A DNA stretch of 64,000 bases from Peterkaempfera podocarpi (GTDB lineage Bacteria; Actinomycetota; Actinomycetes; Streptomycetales; Streptomycetaceae), in contig NZ_CP162102.1 of the NCBI RefSeq assembly GCF_042466665.1, forward strand, positions 6,448,001 through 6,512,000, read 5' to 3'. Positions 41,790 through 49,116 of the stretch are shown in pieces; positions within the stretch are counted from its first letter, which is position 1; each line of letters starts with the position of its first letter. The notes under the pieces were generated by a model. It was given only the letters and a program-made list of their open reading frames with translations, did not search any database and was not told the origin of the DNA. The translations under genes and the position numbers were made by a program.

Positions 41790-42401
41790 TCAGACGACGG
41801 CGCCGCCGTGGGGGTCGTCGTCGTCCTCGTCGCGGTTCTTCATCCGGGCGACCAGGGTGACGAAGCCGCCGATGAAGGCGGTCACGCCCAGCACCGCGGG
41901 CCAGCCGCTGATCTCGCGCCAGGCCAGCGCGGAGAAGAAGAGCAGGACCGGGCCGCCGATGACGGCGATCCAGGCGAAAGTGCCGGTGGTGTCCGTGCGG
42001 GGGAGCGGCGGCGGCTCCGGCGGGACGAAGTGGTCGTCGTCCGGGTTCTCGGGGGAGTCCCAGTCCCGGGGGCCGGAGGCCGGGTGCACGTTGCCGGGCC
42101 GCGGGCGGGGCTGGGGGGTGAAGTCGTCCAGCCGGTTGAGGTCGCCCACGTCGCCGGGGCCGTTCCCGCGGGGCCTGCCAGGGGGCTCGCCGAGGTCCTC
42201 CGAGTCCGGCCAGGTACGGAGGTCCACCGGGGCGTCGAAGGACGCCACCAGCTCCTTGAAGATGGCGTCCTGCTCGGCCTGGCTGCCGGCCGGCGGCCGC
42301 GGCTCGGCCCGGCGCTCGGTTCCGTCCTCGGGCGTGCCGCCCTGCTGCGCGCCGTCCTCCGGCAGGTCCGCGCCCTCGCCCGTCTTGTCGCTCTCCTGCA
42401 C
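41790..42401 (-). CDS. Two-helix membrane protein with acidic N-terminal region
   Basis: A 203-residue protein whose first 130 residues are hydrophilic (Glu, Asp, Pro and Gly rich; IFKELVASFDAPVDLRTWPDSEDL looks ordered), followed by two membrane helices, FAWIAVIGGPVLLFFSALAW and ISGWPAVLGVTAFIGGFVTLVARM, and an acidic tail. GTG at 42401 has GGGG 8 bases upstream. The gene starts 44 bases after the end of the frameshifted hydrolase gene on the same strand. Function unknown. Confidence 0.75.
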   Translation of the reverse strand: MQESDKTGEGADLPEDGAQQGGTPEDGTERRAEPRPPAGSQAEQDAIFKELVASFDAPVDLRTWPDSEDLGEPPGRPRGNGPGDVGDLNRLDDFTPQPRPRPGNVHPASGPRDWDSPENPDDDHFVPPEPPPLPRTDTTGTFAWIAVIGGPVLLFFSALAWREISGWPAVLGVTAFIGGFVTLVARMKNRDEDDDDPHGGAVV

Positions 42402-42445
42402 CGGTGGTCCCCAAGCCCCTCGTGTCGGTAGCCCCGTCGGCCCGG

Positions 42446-43212
42446 TCAGACCGGGTCGGCCTTGGCGGCCGGTGCCAGACGGTGGATGAACTCGAGACTG
42501 CCGTCGAAGATCGCCTCGGCATCGTGGTCCAGCGTGGCCACATGGAAGGAGCGCTCGCAGAGTCGCTCCTCCACCTGAGTGGAGGATATGCGGCCGAGCA
42601 GCAGTCGTGCGTTGGCCGGGGAGACGATGTGGTCCCCGGGGCTGCGGAAGAGCAGCAGCGGCTGGGTGACCTGCGGCAGTTCCTGCTGCACGGTGCGCCA
42701 CAGCCGGGCCAGCGACCAGGCGGCGTGCAGCGGTGTCCGGTCGTAGGCGACCTCCGCTCCGCCCTCACGGGCGATGTCGCCCGCGACCCCGGGGATGCTG
42801 GGGACCAGGTGCCGCAGCACCGGCAGCAGCGCGGTGGCCGGGCTGTCGGAGCGGACCGAGGGGTTGACCAGCACCAGTCCGGAGACGGCGGCGCCGTGCT
42901 GTGCGGCGAGGTGCAGGGCCAGCGCGCCGCCCATGGAGAGGCCGCAGACGAAGACCTGTTCGCAGTCGGCCGCCAGCGCCGCAGTTCGCGGTCCACCTCG
43001 GCGTACCAGTCCTCCCACCGGGTGACCTGCATCTCCTGCCAGCGAGTGCCGTGGCCTGGGAGCAGCGGCAGTGAGACGGTGAGACCGTCGGCCGCGAGGC
43101 GGTCGGCCCAGGGGCGCAGTGACTGCGGTGACCCGGTGAACCCGTGGCACAGCAGGACGCCCACTGGTCCGCCCTTGTGATGAAACGGTTCGGCACCGGG
43201 CAGCAGCGGCAT
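42446..43212 (-). pseudogene. Alpha/beta hydrolase (carboxylesterase/monoacylglycerol lipase-like), frameshifted
   Basis: Read as one gene it encodes about 255 residues. From ATG at 43212 (AAGGAG 6 bases upstream): PLLPGAEPFHHKGGPVGVLLCHGFTGSP with the oxyanion region, LPLLPGHGTRWQEM, and WEDWYAEVDRELRR. The frame then breaks near 42976-42981 and continues in another as LAADCEQVFVCGLSMGGALALH (nucleophile Ser), RSPGDHIVSP (Asp) and RSFHVATLDHDAE (His). The join lacks one base: CGGCGCTGG would read on as Arg-Arg-Leu with an added G. All three catalytic residues are intact once rejoined, so this is a recent mutation or a sequence error. Confidence 0.82.
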
Positions 43213-43369
43213 AGCGGGCTCCTTCGCGCGGCGGGGCCCGCATCGTCCCACGAAGGCGCGGAACCGTACAGCGCCCGGGGGGACACCGCCGGACCGGGGG
43301 CTCCGGGGGAGAGACTTTGCCCGGATCGGCATTAAGGTTCTATCGGTCCGGGACTCAGGAGGTCAGGCG

Positions 43370-44230
43370 TTGTTCTACCGGTTCATGAAGATGATCGTCT
43401 CCCCAGTGCTGCGGATCTTCTTCCGCCCGTGGGTGGAGGGGCTGGAGAACATTCCCGACGAGGGTCCCGCCATCATCGCCAGCAACCATCTGTCCTTCTC
43501 GGACTCCTTCTTCCTCCCCGCGCTGATGAAGCGCCGGGTGACCTTCATCGCCAAGGCGGAGTACTTCACCACCCCTGGCCTCAAGGGGAAGCTCACCGCG
43601 GCCTTCTTCAAGGGCGTGGGCCAGCTGCCGGTGGACCGGTCCGGCAGCCGCGGCGCCGGTGAGGCCGCCATCCGCAGCGGTATCGCGGTGATCGAGCGGG
43701 GTGAGCTCTTCGGCGTCTACCCCGAGGGCACCCGCTCGCCCGACGGCAAGCTCTACCGCGGCAAGGTCGGCGGCCTGGCCCGGGTGGCGCTGGCCACCGG
43801 TGCCCCGGTGATCCCGGTGGCGATGATCGACACCGAGAAGGTGCAGCCGCCCGGCCAGGTGGTCCCCAACTTCGGCGTCCGCCCCGGCATCCGGGTCGGC
43901 AGGCCGCTGGACTTCTCCCGCTACCAGGGGATGGAGGGCGACCGCTTCATCCTGCGCTCGGTGACCGACGAGGTCATGTACGAGATCATGAAGCTCTCCG
44001 GCCAGGAGTACGTGGACATCTACGCCACCGCGGCCAAGCGCCGGATCGCCGAGGACAAGAAGAAGGCCGACGGGGAGCGCAAGGCGGCGCAGAAGGCCGA
44101 GCAGGCGGCGGCCAAGGCGCAGGACGCGGCAGCCGCGCCGGAGGCGGCCGAGGAGCCGGCCGAGGCGGCGGCGGCGGAGCAGCCGGTGCAGGAGACGGCG
44201 GAGCCCAGGGACGGTTCAGCGGCCGGCTGA
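43370..44230 (+). CDS. plsC: 1-acylglycerol-3-phosphate acyltransferase family protein
   Basis: A 286-residue membrane-associated acyltransferase of phospholipid synthesis. The catalytic H-x4-D is His40-Asp45 in SNHLSFSD and the glycerophosphate-binding block is PEGTRS (118-123). The C-terminus from about 225 is an Ala/Lys/Glu-rich helix ending in a low-complexity acidic tail, which is not part of the catalytic domain. TTG at 43370 with GGAGG upstream is preferred to an internal ATG because the FYRFMKMIVSPVLRIFFRP opening matches the family. The next gene, macS, begins 23 bases later, so the three could be cotranscribed. Confidence 0.88.
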   Translation: MFYRFMKMIVSPVLRIFFRPWVEGLENIPDEGPAIIASNHLSFSDSFFLPALMKRRVTFIAKAEYFTTPGLKGKLTAAFFKGVGQLPVDRSGSRGAGEAAIRSGIAVIERGELFGVYPEGTRSPDGKLYRGKVGGLARVALATGAPVIPVAMIDTEKVQPPGQVVPNFGVRPGIRVGRPLDFSRYQGMEGDRFILRSVTDEVMYEIMKLSGQEYVDIYATAAKRRIAEDKKKADGERKAAQKAEQAAAKAQDAAAAPEAAEEPAEAAAAEQPVQETAEPRDGSAAG

Positions 44231-44253
44231 GCGCCGGCAGGGGGGCGGGGAAC

Positions 44254-45510
44254 GTGGTCGCAGCAGGCAGCCCGGTGCGGGGCACCGGGCCCGGCGGCGG
44301 CATGTCGGTGGAACTGCCGATGTGGCGGGCGATAGCGGTCTTCCGGATCGCGACCCTCGGCTACGCCCTGATCCGCTATCTCACCGGTTATCAGCACTAC
44401 GCCCACCCGGTCGGGGGCTGGCTCTACATGGGTGTGCTCACCGTGTGGACCCTGGCGACCGCCCGGTCCTTCCTCTCGGCGGAACGCTGCCGCTGGCCGC
44501 TGCTGGCCGCCGACGCGGTGGTGGCCGTGACCGGCATCGTGCTCACCCGGGCCTTCGACGACCCGGCGCGGGTGCTGGCCGGGGAGGCCACCATGCCGAC
44601 GGTGTGGGCGGCCGGGACGGTACTGGGGTTCGCCGCCAAGGGCGGCTGGCGGGCGGCAGCGGCGGCCTCCGCGGTGATCGGCGCCGCCGACGTGGTGGAG
44701 AGCGGCGCGGTCACCACCAGCAACGTCCACAACATCGTGCTGCTGCTGGTCGCCGGGTGCGCCATCGGCTGGGTGATCGAGCTGGCTCGCGCCAGTGAGA
44801 GCGTGCTGGCCCGGGCGCTTCAGTTGGAGGCGGCCAACCGCGAGCGGGAGCGGCTGGCGCGCGACATCCACGACGGGGTGCTCCAGGTGCTGGCCATGGT
44901 GCAGCGGCGCGGCGCCGAGCTGGGCGGGGAGGCCGCGGTGATCGGCAGGATGGCCGGGGAGCAGGAGGCCGCACTGCGGGCACTGGTCTCCGGGGGCCTG
45001 CCGCCCGACCGTCCGCTGCCCATCGGGGAGCTGCCGGCCGCGGCGGGGCCGGCCGGGGACGCCACGGCGCCGGGCGGGTTCCGAGGCGACGGCAGTGCGC
45101 CGCTCGATCTGCGGGCACTGGTGGGCGGCTGTGCGGGCCCCGGGGTGACGGTCTCCGCGCCCGGGACCCCGGTGCTGCTGGCGGGCGGGGCCGCGGCCGA
45201 GGTCGCGGCCGCTGTCGGTGCGGCCCTGGACAATGTCCGCAGGCATGCGGGAGAGGGCGCCCACGCCTGGATCCTGCTGGAGGACGAGCCGGACGAGGTG
45301 ATCGTGAGCATCCGCGACGACGGACCGGGATTCCCGCCGGAGCGGCTGAGGGACGCGGAGCGCGAGGGCCGGCTGGGTGTCGCCCTGTCCATCCGCGGCC
45401 GGCTGCGGGATCTCGGCGGCAGTGCCGACGTCAGCTCCGTGCCCGGCCAGGGCGTGGAGGTCGAGCTGAGGATTCCGCGCCCGCGCGGCGGGAAGGACGG
45501 GTGGACATGA
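44254..45510 (+). CDS. macS: Sensor histidine kinase MacS
   Basis: Membrane sensor of the MacRS system, described in Streptomyces coelicolor as controlling morphogenesis and antibiotic-related membrane protein genes. The 418-residue protein has five or six N-terminal helices, a HisKA_3 dimerisation domain with phosphoacceptor His206 in ERLARDIHDGVLQVLAM, and an ATPase domain with ALDNVRRHA (N box), VSIRDDGPGF (G1) and GRLGVALSIRGRL (G2). A PspC-like domain is not seen. GTG at 44254 follows a G-rich site; an ATG at 44302 is an alternative. Identification rests on conserved position next to pfkA and plsC-like genes. Confidence 0.88.
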   Translation: MVAAGSPVRGTGPGGGMSVELPMWRAIAVFRIATLGYALIRYLTGYQHYAHPVGGWLYMGVLTVWTLATARSFLSAERCRWPLLAADAVVAVTGIVLTRAFDDPARVLAGEATMPTVWAAGTVLGFAAKGGWRAAAAASAVIGAADVVESGAVTTSNVHNIVLLLVAGCAIGWVIELARASESVLARALQLEAANRERERLARDIHDGVLQVLAMVQRRGAELGGEAAVIGRMAGEQEAALRALVSGGLPPDRPLPIGELPAAAGPAGDATAPGGFRGDGSAPLDLRALVGGCAGPGVTVSAPGTPVLLAGGAAAEVAAAVGAALDNVRRHAGEGAHAWILLEDEPDEVIVSIRDDGPGFPPERLRDAEREGRLGVALSIRGRLRDLGGSADVSSVPGQGVEVELRIPRPRGGKDGWT

Positions 45511-46211
45511 CGGCAGCCGGGGCGGATGCGAGCGGGCGCGGACCGGACGCCCCGCCGATCCGGGTCATGGTGGTGGACGACCACCCGATGTGGCGCGACG
45601 CGGTGGCCCGGGATCTGGCCGACGCCGGATTCGACGTGGTGGCCACGGCGGGGGACGGCCGTGAGGCGGTGCGCCGTGCCCGCGCCGCCGCCCCGCAGGT
45701 GCTGGTTCTGGACCTCAACCTGCCCGGACTGCCCGGTGTGGAGGTCTGCCGGGAGGTGGTCTCCCACGATCCCGCGATGCGGGTGCTGGTGCTGTCCGCC
45801 AGCGGGGAGCACGCCGATGTGCTCCAGGCGGTGAAGTCCGGGGCCACCGGCTATCTGGTGAAGTCGGCCGCCCGGGAGGAGTTGCTGGACGCGGTACGCC
45901 GCACCGCGGCCGGCGACCCGGTCTTCACCCCGGGTCTGGCCGGGCTGGTGCTGGGGGAGTTCCGCCGGCTGGCCGCCGAGCCCCTTCCGGCCGATGCCCG
46001 CACCCCTGCGCCCCCGCAGCTCACCGCCCGGGAGACCGAGGTGCTGCGGCTGGTGGCCAAGGGGCTGTCGTACCGCCAGATCGCCGAGCGGCTGGTGCTG
46101 TCGCACCGCACCGTGCAGAACCATGTGCAGAACACCCTGGGCAAGCTCCAGCTGCACAACCGGGTGGAGCTGGTGCGGTACGCCATAGAGCAGGGCCTGG
46201 ACGAGAGCTGA
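45507..46211 (+). CDS. macR: LuxR/NarL-family response regulator MacR
   Basis: DNA-binding partner of MacS, 234 residues. The receiver domain has VVDDHPMW (acidic pair), phosphoacceptor Asp in VLVLDLNLPGLPG, VLVLSASGEHADV (switch Ser) and TGYLVKSAAREE (Lys). The output domain LTARETEVLRLVAKGLSYRQIAERLVLSHRTVQNHVQNTLGKLQLHNRVELVRY is a standard LuxR helix-turn-helix. ATG at 45507 overlaps the macS stop in ATGA, showing translational coupling; a GTG six bases earlier is possible. Confidence 0.93.
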   Translation: MTAAGADASGRGPDAPPIRVMVVDDHPMWRDAVARDLADAGFDVVATAGDGREAVRRARAAAPQVLVLDLNLPGLPGVEVCREVVSHDPAMRVLVLSASGEHADVLQAVKSGATGYLVKSAAREELLDAVRRTAAGDPVFTPGLAGLVLGEFRRLAAEPLPADARTPAPPQLTARETEVLRLVAKGLSYRQIAERLVLSHRTVQNHVQNTLGKLQLHNRVELVRYAIEQGLDES

Positions 46212-46320
46212 CGGCACGTCAGTTCTGGACACCGCCTGCCCTCTGCCGCTGTGGGGTGATCCGGGTCACACTCGTCTCTGCGGGTTCCTGTGCCACCTAC
46301 ACGGTCGGAGGGGAAGAACC

Positions 46321-47346
46321 ATGCGGATCGGAGTGCTCACCGGCGGGGGCGACTGCCCCGGGCTCAACGCGGTCATCCGCGGCATCGTGCGCAAGGGCGT
46401 GCAGACTCACGACTACGAGTTCATCGGCTTCCGCGACGGCTGGCGCGGGCCGCTGGAGAACCAGACCATGCAGCTGGACGTCCCCGCGGTGCGGGGCATC
46501 CTGCCGCGCGGCGGCACCATCCTGGGCTCCTCGCGCACCAACCCGCTGAAGGTCGACGGCGGGGTGCGGCGGGTCAAGGAGAACCTGGCCAAGCACGAGG
46601 TGGACGCGCTGATCGCGATCGGCGGCGAGGACACCCTGGGTGTGGCGGCCGCGCTCAGCAGGGAGGGCGTCCGGGTCGTCGGCGTGCCCAAGACCATCGA
46701 CAACGACCTGGACGGCACCGACTACACCTTCGGCTTCGACACCGCTGTCAACATCTGCACCGAGGCGATCGACCGACTGCACACCACCGCCGAGTCGCAC
46801 CGGCGGGTGCTGGTGGTGGAGGTGATGGGGCGCCATGCGGGATGGATCGCGCTGCACTCCGGGATAGCCGGGGGAGCCAATGTGATCCTGATCCCGGAGC
46901 ACCCCTTCGACCTGGACCGGGTGTGCGGGTGGGTGGAGAACCGCTTCAAGATCAACTACGCCCCGATCGTGGTGGTTGCGGAGGGCGCCTCCCCCGCGGT
47001 GGGCACGATGGTCACCAAGGACGACTCCCTGGACGCCTTCGGCCATGTCCGGCTGTCCGGTGTCGGCGAGTGGCTGTCCGGCGAGATCCAGGCCCGTACG
47101 GGCAAGGAGGCCCGTACCACGGTGCTCGGCCACATCCAGCGCGGCGGGACGCCGACCGCCTTCGACCGCTGGCTGGCCACCCGCTTCGGACTGCACGCCG
47201 TCGACGCGGTGCGCGACGGTGACTTCGGCACCATGGTGGCGCTGCGCGGAACCGACATCGTCCGCGCCCCGCTGTCCGACGCCACCGCCCGGATCAAGAC
47301 CGTGGACCCGTCTCTCTACGCGGAGTTCGACGTCTTCTTCGGCTGA
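46321..47346 (+). CDS. pfkA: 6-phosphofructokinase, group III
   Basis: Glycolytic phosphorylation of fructose 6-phosphate. The 341-residue protein opens RIGVLTGGGDCPGLNAVIRG, with PKTIDNDLDGTDYTFGFDTA and MGRHAGWIALHSGIAGGANVILIPE as substrate-site blocks. The residues that tend to separate phosphoryl donors are Asp104 (GGEDT) and Lys124 (PKTIDND), the pair usually linked to pyrophosphate-dependent enzymes, whereas ATP enzymes of the E. coli type have Gly at both. Streptomycete relatives include ATP-dependent enzymes with Lys124, so the donor is not settled by sequence. It lies 109 bases after macR. Confidence 0.93.
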   Translation: MRIGVLTGGGDCPGLNAVIRGIVRKGVQTHDYEFIGFRDGWRGPLENQTMQLDVPAVRGILPRGGTILGSSRTNPLKVDGGVRRVKENLAKHEVDALIAIGGEDTLGVAAALSREGVRVVGVPKTIDNDLDGTDYTFGFDTAVNICTEAIDRLHTTAESHRRVLVVEVMGRHAGWIALHSGIAGGANVILIPEHPFDLDRVCGWVENRFKINYAPIVVVAEGASPAVGTMVTKDDSLDAFGHVRLSGVGEWLSGEIQARTGKEARTTVLGHIQRGGTPTAFDRWLATRFGLHAVDAVRDGDFGTMVALRGTDIVRAPLSDATARIKTVDPSLYAEFDVFFG

Positions 47347-47384
47347 GGCCCCGGTCTGCGGGCGGCGGCTGTGCATGATGGAGC

Positions 47385-47927
47385 ATGCTCATCGTCATGT
47401 GCGGTCTGCCCGCAACCGGAAAGACGACACTGAGTCGTGCCCTGGCCCGCCGGACCGGCGCCGTCCACCTGCGGATCGACACGGTGGAGCAGGCGATCGT
47501 CCGGTCGGGCCTGGCCCGGCACCCCGTCGGGCCGGCCGGCTACGCGGTCGGCTACGCCCTGGCCGAGGAGCATCTGCGGCAGGGTCTCTGGGTGGTCGCC
47601 GAGTCCGTCAACCCGCTGGCCGTCACCCGCGACGCCTGGCGGGACACCGGGCTGCGGGCCGGGGCGGTGGTCGCCGAGGTCGAGGTGGTCTGCTCGGACG
47701 AGGTGGAGCACCGGCGCAGGGTGGCCTCCAGGAGCGTGGACATCCCCGGTCTGCCGCTGCCCGACTGGGAGGCGGTCCGCAGCCGGGACTACCAGCCGTG
47801 GCACCGCGACCGGATCGTGCTGGACACCGCGGGACGGGGGGTCAGCGACTGCCTGGCCGAGCTGCTGTTCGCGCTGGACCTGGACGTTCACGACCAGGCG
47901 GCTCGGGCGTCGAAGGCCTCCGGGTAG
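47385..47927 (+). CDS. P-loop kinase-like AAA family protein
   Basis: A 180-residue small-molecule kinase-like protein. Walker A is GLPATGKTTL at residues 7-16 and the next conserved block VHLRIDTVEQAI resembles the substrate-binding strand of gluconate or chloramphenicol phosphotransferase-like kinases; VVAESVNPLAVTRDAWR and VCSDEVEHRRRV (lid) follow. The substrate is unknown. ATG at 47385 has GGAG only one base upstream, so the true start may be ATG at 47397. The 3' end overlaps the convergent P1 peptidase gene by 40 bases. Confidence 0.78.
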   Translation: MLIVMCGLPATGKTTLSRALARRTGAVHLRIDTVEQAIVRSGLARHPVGPAGYAVGYALAEEHLRQGLWVVAESVNPLAVTRDAWRDTGLRAGAVVAEVEVVCSDEVEHRRRVASRSVDIPGLPLPDWEAVRSRDYQPWHRDRIVLDTAGRGVSDCLAELLFALDLDVHDQAARASKASG

Positions 47928-49000
47928 AGCTCGCGGTACGCCGGGAGGTGGCCCCAGGGGGTGGTGACCGACTCGGCGCTGAGGACGGCGTGCACCACGG
48001 CGCGGGCGAAGACGTCGGCTGCCGCGGCTATGAGCCCGTTCACCTCCTGGTCGGAGGCTGCGACGGCGCTGCGGGTGCCGGTCGCCAGGGCGAAGACCGT
48101 GTCGCCGTCGAAGAGGGTGTGGCAGGGGCGTACGGCCCGGGCCATGCCGTCATGGGCGGCGCCCGCCAGTTTGCGGGCCCGGGAGCGGTTCAGGCAGGCA
48201 TCGGTGGCGATCACGCCCAGGGTGGTGTTCAGGGTGCTGCCCGAGGCGGACAGGTCGCGTTCGGCCGAGAGTTCGGCGAGACGCAGCCGGGCGCGTTCGG
48301 CCGCCGCCGGGCCGGGGACGCGCAAAGGGAACTCGGGCCTGCCGTCGGGGAGGCGCAGACCGTCGCCGAAGGCATAGGGCAGCCCGGTGGCCGGGTCGAC
48401 GGTGGAGCCCAGCGCGTTCACCGCGACCAGGGCGGCCACCGTGGTGCCGTCCGCGAGCCGCACGCTGGCCGTACCGACACCGCCCTTCATCCCCGCCGTC
48501 ATCGCTCCGGTGCCCGCACCCACCGAGCCCTGCGGCACCGGCCCGGCCTGCTCCGAGGCGGCCGCGGCCATGACGGCGGCGCGGCCGGTCGACGCATCGG
48601 GGCGGGCCCGGAAGTCGCCGCCCCGGCGGAGGTCGAAGAGCGCCGCGGTGGGGACGACCGGCACCACATGCGTCGTTTCCGACCCCATGGGATGGCCGCG
48701 CCCCGCCTCCTCCAACCAGGCCGCCACCCCGTCGGCGGCGGCCAAGCCGTACGCGCTGCCGCCGGTGAGGACCACGGCGTCGACGCGCTGCACCAGATTG
48801 CCGGGTTCCAGGGCGTCGGTCTCGCGGGTGCCGGGACCCGAGCCGCGGACGTCCACCGCGGCCACCGCACCACCGGGCGGGACCAGGACGACCGTGGTGC
48901 CGCTCAGCGAGCGGTCGCCGGGGAGGCGGGCATGGCCGACGCGGACCCCGGGGACGTCGGTGATGGCGTTCCGCGGCCCGGGGGTGTCTGTGGCTGCCAT
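47888..49000 (-). CDS. P1-family (DmpA/BapA-like) self-processing aminopeptidase
   Basis: A 370-residue Ntn-type hydrolase. Conserved blocks are AITDVPGVRVGHA, RGSGPGTRETDALEPGNLVQRVDAVVLTGGSAYGLAAADGV and STLNTTLGVIATDACLNRSRARKLA. The last block contains the expected autocatalytic cleavage before the N-terminal nucleophile of the small subunit (Asn-Thr in LNTT; Ser in the founding DmpA). Members cleave D- or beta-amino-acid peptides or related amides. No signal peptide. ATG at 49000 follows a weak ribosome-binding site. The physiological substrate is unknown. Confidence 0.88.
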   Translation of the reverse strand: MAATDTPGPRNAITDVPGVRVGHARLPGDRSLSGTTVVLVPPGGAVAAVDVRGSGPGTRETDALEPGNLVQRVDAVVLTGGSAYGLAAADGVAAWLEEAGRGHPMGSETTHVVPVVPTAALFDLRRGGDFRARPDASTGRAAVMAAAASEQAGPVPQGSVGAGTGAMTAGMKGGVGTASVRLADGTTVAALVAVNALGSTVDPATGLPYAFGDGLRLPDGRPEFPLRVPGPAAAERARLRLAELSAERDLSASGSTLNTTLGVIATDACLNRSRARKLAGAAHDGMARAVRPCHTLFDGDTVFALATGTRSAVAASDQEVNGLIAAAADVFARAVVHAVLSAESVTTPWGHLPAYRELYPEAFDARAAWS

Positions 49001-49116
49001 GGTTCCGAGCGTTGCAGGCCGGGCGGATCGGGGCCAGGGTGCAGCCGCAGTTGTCTGCTGGGGCCGCCTCCACCCGGGCCTGGCACCGCGACGCGGCGCC
49101 CGGCCCAGGTGCGGCA

